Positions 7,171-13,925 of a DNA stretch of 26,210 bases are shown piece by piece. Positions within the stretch are counted from its first letter, which is position 1, and each line of letters opens with the position of its first letter. Source of the stretch: a bacterium (lineage in GTDB: Bacteria > RBG-13-66-14); contig DATKYS010000092.1 in the NCBI GenBank assembly GCA_035528375.1, positions 1 to 26,210 on the forward strand. Direction: 5' to 3'. The position numbers were made by a program, and so were the translations under genes. Under the pieces are notes generated by a model. That model was not told the origin of the DNA. It searched no databases and saw only the letters and a list, made by a program, of their open reading frames with translations.

Positions 7171-7515
7171 ATGCTCATCCGCCGGAGGGTTGACGTACAC
7201 CAGGACGCCATAACAGAGACAGGCGCCGAAGGCGCGCGCATCCGCTGGCTCATCGCCGGGGAGGACGGGGCCCCGACTTTCGCCATGCGCGAGATCGAGG
7301 TGGACCCCGGCGGCCGCACGCCGTACCACTCCCACCCCTGGGAGCACGAGGTCTACGTCCTTGAAGGGACCGGCGTGGTCGCGGGGAAGGAGGGGGAAAA
7401 ATCCCTCGGGCCGGGGAGCGTGATTTTCGTCCCCGGCGGCGAGGAGCACAACTTCAAAAACACCGGCCGGGTGACGCTGCGCTTCCTGTGCTTGATCCCC
7501 CATCCCCCGGCGTAG
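7171..7515 (+). CDS. Small cupin-domain protein
   Basis: The 114-residue protein is a single cupin barrel. Cupin motif 1 is PGGRTPYHSHPWEHEVYVLEG, with the HXH...E metal ligands, and motif 2 is LGPGSVIFVPGGEEHNFKNTG, with the last His ligand. It probably binds one divalent metal and a small ligand. Stand-alone cupins of this size are dioxygenases, isomerases or sensors and cannot be told apart by sequence. AGGAGG overlaps the stop of the preceding gene and lies 4 bases before the ATG, and the radical SAM gene begins 7 bases after the stop. Confidence 0.9.
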   Translation: MLIRRRVDVHQDAITETGAEGARIRWLIAGEDGAPTFAMREIEVDPGGRTPYHSHPWEHEVYVLEGTGVVAGKEGEKSLGPGSVIFVPGGEEHNFKNTGRVTLRFLCLIPHPPA

Positions 7516-7522
7516 GGCGGCC

Positions 7523-8425
7523 ATGCTGACCGGCATACATTTTCTCCTGACCTACACCTGTAACTGGGAGTGCGACCACTGCTTCCTCTTCTGCTCGCCC
7601 AGGTCGGAGGGGACCTTCACCCTGGCGCGGCTGCGGGAGACCCTCGACGACGCGCGGAAAATCCCCTCGCTGGAGTGGGTGTACTTCGAGGGCGGCGAGC
7701 CCACCCTCTTCCACCCGCTGCTGGTGGAGGGGGTGCGGCTGGCGCGGGAGCGGGGCTTCCGGACGGGGGTGGTCACCAACGCTTACTGGGCCGCCGGCGT
7801 GGAGGACGCCAAGCTGTGGCTGGAGCCCTTCATCGCCCTGGGGCTGGAGGACCTCTCACTGAGCGACGATGCATTCCACTGCGAGGGTGAACAAACGCCG
7901 GGGAGCGTAGCGCTGGCCGCCGCCCTGGAGCTGGGCCTCCCCGCGTGCGCCATCTGCATCGAGCGTCCCGCCGTGGAGCGGACCGGCGCGAAGGGCGAGC
8001 CGGTAGTGGGGGGCGGGAGCATGCTCCGCGGCCGCGCGGCGGAGAAGCTCACCGAAGGCCTGCCCACCAGGCCCGCCGGGGAGATGACCTCCTGCCCCCA
8101 CGAGGACCTGGAGCACCCCGGGCGGGTCCACCTCGACCCCTTCGGCCACGTGCACCTCTGCCAGGGCCTCTCGCTGGGCAATTTCTTAAAAACGCCGCTC
8201 TGTGAGTTGGTATCATCTTACGACGCGGCGGGGCATCCAATCTGCGGCCCGCTGGTCCGGGGCGGACCCGCCGAGCTGGCCCGGGAGTACGGCGTCGAAA
8301 TCGGAGATCGTTTCGTGGACGAGTGTCACTACTGCTACCTGGTCCGCCAGGCCCTGCGGGAGAGGTTTCCCGACCTGCTGGCCCCTCCCCAGGTCTACGG
8401 CCGGGAGCCGAACGAGAAAGGGTGA
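7523..8425 (+). CDS. Radical SAM protein with C-terminal cysteine-rich extension
   Basis: The 300-residue protein has the radical SAM motif CNWECDHC (Cys13, 17, 20; C-X3-C-X2-C) and the SAM-binding FEGGEPTLFHP. Further cysteines in the second half (SCPHEDLEHP, VHLCQGLSLGN and CHYCYLVR near the C-terminus) suggest an auxiliary Fe-S cluster of the SPASM/twitch kind. SPASM proteins often modify peptides or activate other enzymes. No precursor peptide is evident beside it, so a small-molecule substrate or a maturation role is equally open. It sits in the middle of the operon and the tautomerase gene begins 3 bases after its stop. Confidence 0.85.
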   Translation: MLTGIHFLLTYTCNWECDHCFLFCSPRSEGTFTLARLRETLDDARKIPSLEWVYFEGGEPTLFHPLLVEGVRLARERGFRTGVVTNAYWAAGVEDAKLWLEPFIALGLEDLSLSDDAFHCEGEQTPGSVALAAALELGLPACAICIERPAVERTGAKGEPVVGGGSMLRGRAAEKLTEGLPTRPAGEMTSCPHEDLEHPGRVHLDPFGHVHLCQGLSLGNFLKTPLCELVSSYDAAGHPICGPLVRGGPAELAREYGVEIGDRFVDECHYCYLVRQALRERFPDLLAPPQVYGREPNEKG

Positions 8426-8428
8426 GAT

Positions 8429-8638
8429 ATGCCGAACGTCACCGTGGAAGGACCGCCCTTGGAGATAGAGAAGAAGCGCCTGCTGGTCAAGGCGCTCTAC
8501 GACGCGACCCGCGCCGTGTACAACATCGAGGACGTCGTCGTCTTGATCCACGAGAACCCGCCGGAGAACGTGGGGGTGGCGGGCGAGCTCATCGTGGACC
8601 GGCGGAAGGAAGCCGGCGGGCTCCGGAAGAAGTTCTAG
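8429..8638 (+). CDS. 4-Oxalocrotonate tautomerase-like protein
   Basis: At 69 residues it has the size of the small tautomerase family. It begins Met-Pro, so removal of Met would expose the catalytic N-terminal proline. The body (KKRLLVKALYDATRAVYNI then VVVLIHENPPENVGVAGEL) matches the beta-alpha-beta fold of 4-oxalocrotonate tautomerase. The family isomerises 2-hydroxydienoates and other enols, usually as a hexamer, in ring-cleavage or related degradation. The substrate cannot be read from the sequence. It is translationally close to the radical SAM gene. Confidence 0.88.
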   Translation: MPNVTVEGPPLEIEKKRLLVKALYDATRAVYNIEDVVVLIHENPPENVGVAGELIVDRRKEAGGLRKKF

Positions 8639-8652
8639 CCTAACCCCCGACC

Positions 8653-8856
8653 GTGGTGAGACTCACCAGCAGGGACGCGGAGGGACCGGAGAATCTGGAG
8701 CGCGTCCGGGAAGCCGGGTACAGCGCAATGCGCCTGGACACCGTCCCCGGAGACCTGCGGCCGGTCGCCCTCTACCGCCCCCCTGGTTTCGTCGAAATCG
8801 AGCCCTACCGGCCGAACCCGGTGACGGGCGCGCTCTTCTTCGAGCTCACCCCCTAA
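8653..8856 (+). pseudogene. C-terminal remnant of a GNAT-family acetyltransferase
   Basis: From a GTG at 8653 an open frame of 67 codons ends in MRLDTVPGDLRPVALY, then GFVEIEPYRPNPVTGALFFE. This is the characteristic last third of GNAT acetyltransferases. The acetyl-CoA loop (R/Q-X-X-G-X-G/A) and the N-terminal two thirds are absent; only about 25 residues precede the matching part. PPGF also replaces the usual SLGF. I read it as the leftover of a deleted gene that once belonged to the operon, though a short translated peptide is not excluded. RidA follows 16 bases later. Confidence 0.7.
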
Positions 8857-8872
8857 AATAACGGAGGCGGGA

Positions 8873-9262
8873 ATGGTTGGAACCAACGTCGGCTCCGGCT
8901 CGCCCTACGAGGACCCGACGGGCTTCTCCCGGGCGCGGCGGATCGGGCGGTACATCGCCGTGGCCGGCACCGCCCCCATTGCCCCCGACGGCTCCCCCGC
9001 CCACCCCGGCGACCTCTACCGCCAGACCCTGCGCTGCCTGGAGATAATCGAGAAAGCCCTGAAGGACCTGGGGGCGGAGCGGGAGAACGTCATCCGCACC
9101 CGGGTGTACCTCACCGACGCCGCCCGCTGGCCCGAGGCCGCCCGGGCCCACGGCGAGTATTTCCGTGAAATCAGGCCCGCCTGCACCTTCGTCGGAGTGA
9201 AGGGGCTCCTCGAGCCGGAGTGGCTGGTGGAGATCGAGGCCGACGCCGTACTGGAGGACTGA
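8873..9262 (+). CDS. RidA (YjgF/YER057c/UK114) family protein
   Basis: The 129-residue protein has the family pattern: GSPYEDPTGFSRARRIG at the start, VAGTAPIAPDG, the helix LYRQTLRCLEIIEKALKDLG, the key Arg in VIRTRVYLTD, and PEWLVEIEADAVLE at the end. RidA proteins hydrolyse reactive enamine/imine intermediates and form trimers; subfamily members act in specific degradative pathways. The ACGGAGG site before the ATG supports the start. In this operon it could clear an imine made by another enzyme. The next gene starts 3 bases after the stop. Confidence 0.92.
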   Translation: MVGTNVGSGSPYEDPTGFSRARRIGRYIAVAGTAPIAPDGSPAHPGDLYRQTLRCLEIIEKALKDLGAERENVIRTRVYLTDAARWPEAARAHGEYFREIRPACTFVGVKGLLEPEWLVEIEADAVLED

Positions 9263-9265
9263 ACC

Positions 9266-9931
9266 GTGCGGTTGACGATAATTTACGACAACGAGGCCGC
9301 CCGCGGCGACCTGCGGGCCGACTGGGGCTTCGCCTGCCTCGTGGAGGCGCACGGGCGGCGCATCCTTTTCGACACAGGCGCCCGGGGCGACATCCTCCTG
9401 GGCAACATGGACCGCCTGGGCCTCGACCCCGCCGCCGTGGACACCGTCTTCATCTCCCACGCCCACTGGGACCACACCGGCGGCCTGGAGGCCTTCCTGG
9501 AGCACAACGCGACGGCCCGGCTGTACGCGCCGGAATCGTGGCGCGAGGCGCCGGCGGACCGGGAAGTCGTCCGGGTGCGGCCGCCGGTGGAGCTGGGCCC
9601 GGGACTCCGCTCCACGGGCGAGCTCAAGGACGTGGAGCAGTCGCTCTTGGTGGAAGTCGAGGGCGGCCTGGCGGTCGTCGTCGGCTGCTCCCACTCCGGG
9701 GTGGGCACCATTCTGCGCCGGGCGGAGCGGTACGACCGTCCCCGAGCGCTCATCGGCGGGCTCCACCGGTTCAGCGATTTCGACGCCCTCGCGGGCCTGG
9801 CGCTCGTCTGCGCCACCCACTGCACCGCGCACGGGGGCGAAATCAAACGCCTGTACCCCCGGGCCTGGACCGAGGGCGGCGCCGGGCGGGTCATCGAGCT
9901 GAAAGACCGCCCCGCCCCCCCTGGTGTATAA
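9266..9931 (+). CDS. Metallo-beta-lactamase-fold protein, COG1237-like
   Basis: The 221-residue protein carries SHAHWDHTGGLEAF (zinc site), VVGCSHSGVG and ALIGGLH, then CATHCTAHGG near the end. This arrangement matches the group annotated as dihydropterin ribofuranosylaminobenzene-phosphate synthase-like or flavin-independent MBL hydrolases. I infer a cytoplasmic metal-dependent hydrolase; the pterin name should not be taken literally. The GTG at 9266 is supported by GGAGG 8 bases upstream and by starting 3 bases after RidA. Its stop codon TAA forms part of a TATAAT box for the next gene. It is the last gene of the 6344-9931 operon. Confidence 0.85.
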   Translation: MRLTIIYDNEAARGDLRADWGFACLVEAHGRRILFDTGARGDILLGNMDRLGLDPAAVDTVFISHAHWDHTGGLEAFLEHNATARLYAPESWREAPADREVVRVRPPVELGPGLRSTGELKDVEQSLLVEVEGGLAVVVGCSHSGVGTILRRAERYDRPRALIGGLHRFSDFDALAGLALVCATHCTAHGGEIKRLYPRAWTEGGAGRVIELKDRPAPPGV

Positions 9932-9932
9932 T
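9927..9932 (+). promoter_or_regulatory. -10 element (TATAAT) overlapping a stop codon
   Basis: A perfect TATAAT lies 31 bases before the ATG at 9964 and contains the TAA stop (9929-9931) of the preceding gene. No convincing -35 is seen at the usual distance. It suggests a new transcript for the VCBS-repeat gene. Confidence 0.45.
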
Positions 9933-9963
9933 CAGACGAACGCAAAAAAACGTCCGCCGGACA

Positions 9964-12012
9964 ATGCGCCTAATCGCCACCGTCTTCCTCCTCCTGCCGA
10001 CCCTCGCCCCGGCCGGGATCAACCTCACCACCACCCCCGTCTGGGAGTCCGAGGACCTGATCGAGGGCGAATACCCCCGCTCCACCGGCTGCGACTGGGC
10101 CGACGTGGACGGCGACGGCCGGGTGGACCTGGTCGTCTCCAACGGCAACGACATGCGGCGCGAGTACTGCGCGGTTTACTCCAACGCGCCGGAGGGACTG
10201 GACCCCGAGCCCGCCTGGTTCGGCGAGGCGCTCGAGTACCACGGCCATCTCGAGTGCTGCGACTTCGATGCGGACGGCGACCCCGACCTGGCGGTGACGC
10301 TGCTGGGCGGCGGCTACCCCGACTGGACCTTCGGGTACGACGCCCTGTACGCGAACCTCGGGACGACCTTCGAGACTGCGCCCTCCTGGGAGGGCGGACC
10401 GGCCCACAACGCCTTCGGCCTCGCCTGGGGCGATTACGACTCGGACGGCGACGCTGACCTGGCCGTGGCCGGCGGCATTGATTACGTCCTGCGCGCCGAG
10501 CCGCTGCGCGTGTACGAGAACGAGGGGGGCGTCCTGAGGCCCGTTCCGGCCTGGGAATCGGAGAAGAGCTCCTACTGGATGGACGTCCTCTTCGGCGACT
10601 TCGACGACGACGGTTACCTGGACCTGGCGGCTGCCGCCGAGCACGGCTCCAACGCCGTCTTCTTCGGCACGGGCGACGGCCTGGCCGAGACGCCGGGGTG
10701 GGAGGACTCACCGGAGTGGGACACCCTGAAAATCGCCGCCGGGGACCTGAACGGCGACGGCTGGCTCGACCTCGTTCTGGCCGACAACAACCAGATCGGT
10801 GAGGGGCAGGTGGACCTCATTCACCTCTCCGACGACGGGATGTTCGACGCCGAACCGGACTGGGTCTCCGCCGACGTCGAGATGAGCTCCTACGCCGCGC
10901 TGGCGGACCTGGACGCCGACGGCGACCTGGACCTGGCGCTCGGGGGTTGGTGGAGCCCCATCCGGATTTATGAGAACCGCGGAGGTCGCTTCAATCCCGA
11001 GCCCGACTGGCTCTCCGACTTCGGCTACGACCCGGTCACCGAGGCGCTCCTCTTCGAGGACTACGACGACGACGGACTGACGTCGGGACGGGAGTGGTTC
11101 ACGGGTGACGGCGCAGCCAAGTGCTTACGCCTCGAGGTGATGCCCGTGCGGAGCGTGGACGAGGTGCGGGTGAACGGCGTCCCCCTGCCGCGGGGCGCGT
11201 GGTGCTGCGGCCGCCAGGAGGGATGGGTGTCGCTGGGGACGGCGCCGCCCGCGGGCGCCGAGGTCGAAATTTCTTACACCTACTCCACCGACCTGGACCT
11301 AGCGCAGACCGACTGGTCGAACACGGAGCCCAACGTCCTTTTGCGCAACGACGGCGTCCTGGAGCTCTACGCTTTCCGGGCGCTGCCGCGCGAGGACGGC
11401 GTGCTCTTGTCCTGGCGTGTGGGCAACGGCGCGGCGGGGGTGTACCTCTACCGCCAGGGTTTTGCGCCCACCACGGCGACCGGCGACTACCTGGGGATGC
11501 ACGACGCCGCCTTCCGCTCGGCGCTGGCCCGGGGGCGGGTCCCCGGCGAGGAGCCCGGCCCCTGGGAGCCGCTGCACCCGGAGCCGATAGACTGTCTGGA
11601 GGGGAGCTACCTGGACCGCGAGCCGCCGTCGGGCCGGGTGCGCTACCTGGTGGAGGCCGAGACGGCGGACGGTGACCGGGTGCGCTTCGACCCCGTCGAG
11701 GTGTACGTGGACGACGGCGGGGGCGCCCTTCCCCTGAAAAGCGAAAGCTCGCTGGACCTCCCCTGGCCCTCACCCGCCGACGACCGGATTGACTTCGAGG
11801 TGGTCATCTCCGGGCCCGACGCCGGACGGCCCGTCACGTTGACGGTTTACGACCTGGCCGGGCGCCGTGTGATCGTCATCTTCACCGGGGAGCTGACCGA
11901 GGGAAGCCACCGCGTGACGGCCGACACCGCGGGGCTCACGTCGGGGGTATACATCCTGCGCCTGGAAACGGCGACCGCCGCGGTGAATCACCGCTTCGCC
12001 GTGGTGCGGTGA
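9964..12012 (+). CDS. Secreted VCBS/FG-GAP-repeat protein with FlgD/Por-type C-terminal domain
   Basis: The 682-residue protein begins with a short Sec signal (MRLIATVFLLLPTLAPAG). Residues about 25-370 hold six to seven calcium-type repeats with the DXDXDGXXD core, for example DVDGDGRVDLVVS, DFDADGDPDLAVT, DYDSDGDADLAVA, DFDDDGYLDLAAA, DLNGDGWLDLVLA and DLDADGDLDLALG; such repeats usually build a beta-propeller. A middle part of unknown fold follows. The last 85 residues (VTLTVYDLAGRRV...GLTSGVYILRLET) match the FlgD-Ig/secretion-sorting domain found at the C-terminus of surface proteins in FCB-type bacteria. It is probably exported and displayed or released; its ligand is unknown. Start chosen at the signal peptide; the ribosome binding site is weak. 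Confidence 0.85.
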   Translation: MRLIATVFLLLPTLAPAGINLTTTPVWESEDLIEGEYPRSTGCDWADVDGDGRVDLVVSNGNDMRREYCAVYSNAPEGLDPEPAWFGEALEYHGHLECCDFDADGDPDLAVTLLGGGYPDWTFGYDALYANLGTTFETAPSWEGGPAHNAFGLAWGDYDSDGDADLAVAGGIDYVLRAEPLRVYENEGGVLRPVPAWESEKSSYWMDVLFGDFDDDGYLDLAAAAEHGSNAVFFGTGDGLAETPGWEDSPEWDTLKIAAGDLNGDGWLDLVLADNNQIGEGQVDLIHLSDDGMFDAEPDWVSADVEMSSYAALADLDADGDLDLALGGWWSPIRIYENRGGRFNPEPDWLSDFGYDPVTEALLFEDYDDDGLTSGREWFTGDGAAKCLRLEVMPVRSVDEVRVNGVPLPRGAWCCGRQEGWVSLGTAPPAGAEVEISYTYSTDLDLAQTDWSNTEPNVLLRNDGVLELYAFRALPREDGVLLSWRVGNGAAGVYLYRQGFAPTTATGDYLGMHDAAFRSALARGRVPGEEPGPWEPLHPEPIDCLEGSYLDREPPSGRVRYLVEAETADGDRVRFDPVEVYVDDGGGALPLKSESSLDLPWPSPADDRIDFEVVISGPDAGRPVTLTVYDLAGRRVIVIFTGELTEGSHRVTADTAGLTSGVYILRLETATAAVNHRFAVVR

Positions 12013-12018
12013 GGCGGG

Positions 12019-12687
12019 ATGTCCGGGCGATACTACACCGAGAAGCTGTCGGCGGAGAGGCTCCGGCGTTGCTACGAGCTGGCCCCGCCCCGGGTGAGGC
12101 GCTACCTGGAGGCCGAGATCGGGCACGTCCTGAGCCGCATCGCCCCGGGCGATACGGTGCTCGAGCTGGGCTGCGGCTACGGGAGGATTTTGCAACCGAT
12201 GGCCGGCCGGGCGCGCCGCGCGGTGGGGGTAGACACCTCCCCGGAAAGCCTTCGCCTGGCGGGGGGACCGAACATCGGCCTGGCCTGCATGGACGCCGCC
12301 GCGCTCGGTTTTTACGACGGTTCTTTCGACGTGGTGGTCTGCGCCCAGAACGGCGTCTCGGCCTTCGGGGCGGACCGGAGAATTCTGATTGAAGAGGCCC
12401 TCCGCGTCACGCGACCCGGCGGAACCGCCCTCTTCGCAAGCTACGCCGCGGAGTTCTGGGACCACCGCCTGGAGTGGTTTCGGCGGCAATCCGAGGCCGG
12501 CCTGTTGGGGGAAATAGACGAGGGGCGCACCGGCGACGGCGTGATCGTCTGCCGGGACGGCTTCCGGGCGGAGACGGTGGGGGAGGAGGAGTTCCGCGGG
12601 CTGACCCGCGGGCTCGGGGCCGACGTGCGGTTCACCGTGGTGGATTCGTCCAGCCTTTTCTGCGAGCTCACCCGCACCCGCGAGTAG
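12019..12687 (+). CDS. Class I SAM-dependent methyltransferase
   Basis: The 222-residue protein has SAM motif I VLELGCGYGRIL (about residues 47-58), an acidic residue in GVDTSPESL, and FDVVVCAQNGV followed by EALRVTRPGGTALF as motifs II-III. A family of this type methylates small molecules or proteins, and the substrate is not indicated. It starts 6 bases after the VCBS gene and ends 10 bases before the AhpD-like gene, so the three are probably one transcript. Whether the methyltransferase acts on the secreted protein is pure speculation. Confidence 0.88.
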   Translation: MSGRYYTEKLSAERLRRCYELAPPRVRRYLEAEIGHVLSRIAPGDTVLELGCGYGRILQPMAGRARRAVGVDTSPESLRLAGGPNIGLACMDAAALGFYDGSFDVVVCAQNGVSAFGADRRILIEEALRVTRPGGTALFASYAAEFWDHRLEWFRRQSEAGLLGEIDEGRTGDGVIVCRDGFRAETVGEEEFRGLTRGLGADVRFTVVDSSSLFCELTRTRE

Positions 12688-12697
12688 AAGGAGCGAC

Positions 12698-13255
12698 ATG
12701 GCCTGGATCAAGGTGCTAGAGAAAACCGAGGCGGACCCGATGCTCAATGAAATCTACACCTACATCGAGCGTCGGAGGGGCAAGCTCTCCAACATCATGA
12801 AGGTGCAGAGCCTCGATCCGCGCTCCATCGAAACCCACATGGAGTTCTACCTCTCGATCATGTTCTCCAAGAAGGGCCTGAGCCGGGTGGAGCGTGAGAT
12901 GATCGGGGTCGTCGTCTCGAAGATAAACGGCTGCGATTACTGCGTCCGCCATCACGCCGAGGCGCTCTTCCACTACTGGAAGGACCGCGAGCTGGTCGAG
13001 CTCTTCGCCGAGGACATCGAGACCGTGGAGCTGCCGGAGAGGGTCCAGGCCATGCTCGCCTACGTCATCAAGCTGACCCTCACGCCCGCCGAGGTTTCCG
13101 AGGAGGACATTGACCTCCTGCGCGGGCAGGGGTTCTCCGACAAGGAGATTCTCAACCTCAACCTGACGGCGAGCTACTTCAACTTCGCCAACCGGGTCGC
13201 CCAGGGTCTGGGGGTGGAGTTCACCGAGGAGGAGGCCAGGGGGTACAAGTATTAG
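12698..13255 (+). CDS. AhpD-like / carboxymuconolactone-decarboxylase-family peroxidase-related protein
   Basis: The 185-residue, mostly helical protein carries NGCDYCVRHHAEAL, the CXXC plus His motif of the AhpD fold, in the position usual for peroxidase-related members. The conserved ELPERVQAMLAYVIKLTLTP and FSDKEILNLNLTASYFNFANRVA segments also fit. AhpD-type proteins reduce peroxides or hand electrons to peroxiredoxins through the two Cys. AGAAGGAG before the ATG is a strong ribosome binding site. It ends the operon that starts at 9964 and is followed by hairpin repeats. Confidence 0.9.
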   Translation: MAWIKVLEKTEADPMLNEIYTYIERRRGKLSNIMKVQSLDPRSIETHMEFYLSIMFSKKGLSRVEREMIGVVVSKINGCDYCVRHHAEALFHYWKDRELVELFAEDIETVELPERVQAMLAYVIKLTLTPAEVSEEDIDLLRGQGFSDKEILNLNLTASYFNFANRVAQGLGVEFTEEEARGYKY

Positions 13256-13260
13256 CAATG

Positions 13261-13450
13261 TCCCCTCCCCCCAAGGGGGCGAGGGCAATTGTGTATGGCG
13301 GCCCTTCAACGGGCCGCCGCGTGTCCCCTCTCCCTTTTAGGGAGAGGGTTAGGGTGAGGGTCGGATGCGGGAACGGCGGGGACAAAAGTCCCCGCCCTAC
13401 ATTGAGGCTACCGGCGGTGGATAAATAATAGCGGGCGGGTATGGACACAC
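13261..13450. repeat. Intergenic hairpin-repeat block 2
   Basis: This block lies between convergent genes (AhpD-like and hicA). GGCGGCCC/GGGCCGCC forms one palindrome near 13298-13318, and a second C/G-rich hairpin spans about 13324-13360. GGCGGGGAC (13375-13383) pairs with GTCCCCGCC (13388-13396) around AAAA and is followed by CCCTACATTGAGGC, as in block 1. Bases about 13414-13449 (CGGTGGATAAATAATAG then CGGGCGGGTATGGACAC) resemble the reverse complement of 2371-2402, so that module is present in inverted orientation. No gene is supported here. Confidence 0.75.
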
Positions 13451-13472
13451 ACTTTTGTAAACGTGCCCGGAC

Positions 13473-13711
13473 TTAGAACAGGATTCTGATCAGCTCGCCC
13501 ACAGAAATCCCGGTGTTTTTCGCGATGTCCCTTAAAATACCGCGCAGGGTCCCCATCTTCAAAGGCTTGTGATTTGGCACCGTTATACTGTTTTTTTATC
13601 ATCCTCTTTCGCCAGCCGAATATGACTACCAGTTTGTCTCGTAACCACGTAACCCAATTTACCCAGCCGTCTGGCCAGCTTCACCCCGCTTACGTCCCGG
13701 GGAAGCTTCAC
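13473..13711 (-). pseudogene. hicA: HicA-type toxin gene, frameshifted
   Basis: From a GTG at 13711, overlapping the hicB stop by two bases (GTGA-type junction), the frame reads KLPRDVSGVKLARRLGKLGY, then TRQTGSHIRL with the HicA catalytic His, and stops at 13583 after 42 codons. In the next frame it resumes as TVPNHKPLKMGTLRGILRDI through to LIRILF and stops at 13473. Together these are a complete HicA of about 79 residues. The break is at a run of seven A on the minus strand (13597-13591); one more A would restore the frame. HicA cleaves mRNA and is inhibited by HicB. The truncated product would keep the His but lose the second half. Confidence 0.82.
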
Positions 13712-13917
13712 AGAGCGATCACCTCTTCTTTGACGTAATGCAACCTGATCAGACGTGGACTTTCCCCCTCGTCAAAGTGGCACCGGACGGCGTCTTCGAT
13801 CATCCGCCGCAGTTCCTCGTACGTCTCGGCCTCGGTGAAGATGGAGTACCCTAGAGCCTTGGCCTCCAGGCCTCCCTCGGCGGACTCTTCTATGTAGAAA
13901 ATTATCTCGCTTTCCAT
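13708..13917 (-). CDS. hicB: HicB-type antitoxin
   Basis: The 69-residue protein shows the partial RNase H-like HicB fold: IIFYIEESAEGGLEAKALGYSIFTEAETYEEL, where the strand, Gly-rich turn and conserved E-T-Y/EEL helix are typical. The C-terminus (PRLIRLHYVKEEVIAL) has no added DNA-binding domain. AGGAGG lies a few bases before the ATG. It begins 8 bases after the FAD oxidoreductase stop and overlaps hicA, so it is probably read through from the oxidoreductase operon. With hicA broken it may be an orphan. Confidence 0.82.
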   Translation of the reverse strand: MESEIIFYIEESAEGGLEAKALGYSIFTEAETYEELRRMIEDAVRCHFDEGESPRLIRLHYVKEEVIAL

Positions 13918-13925
13918 ACCTCCTC

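Noticed and set aside
9220-9963. Upstream extension of the VCBS gene reading frame
   Set aside because: The extension overlaps the MBL gene in another frame and is Arg/Pro-rich; the signal peptide begins at 9964.
13408-13602. 64-codon frame on the minus strand in the hicA region
   Set aside because: It is the third frame of the broken hicA gene; the other two frames give clear HicA sequence.
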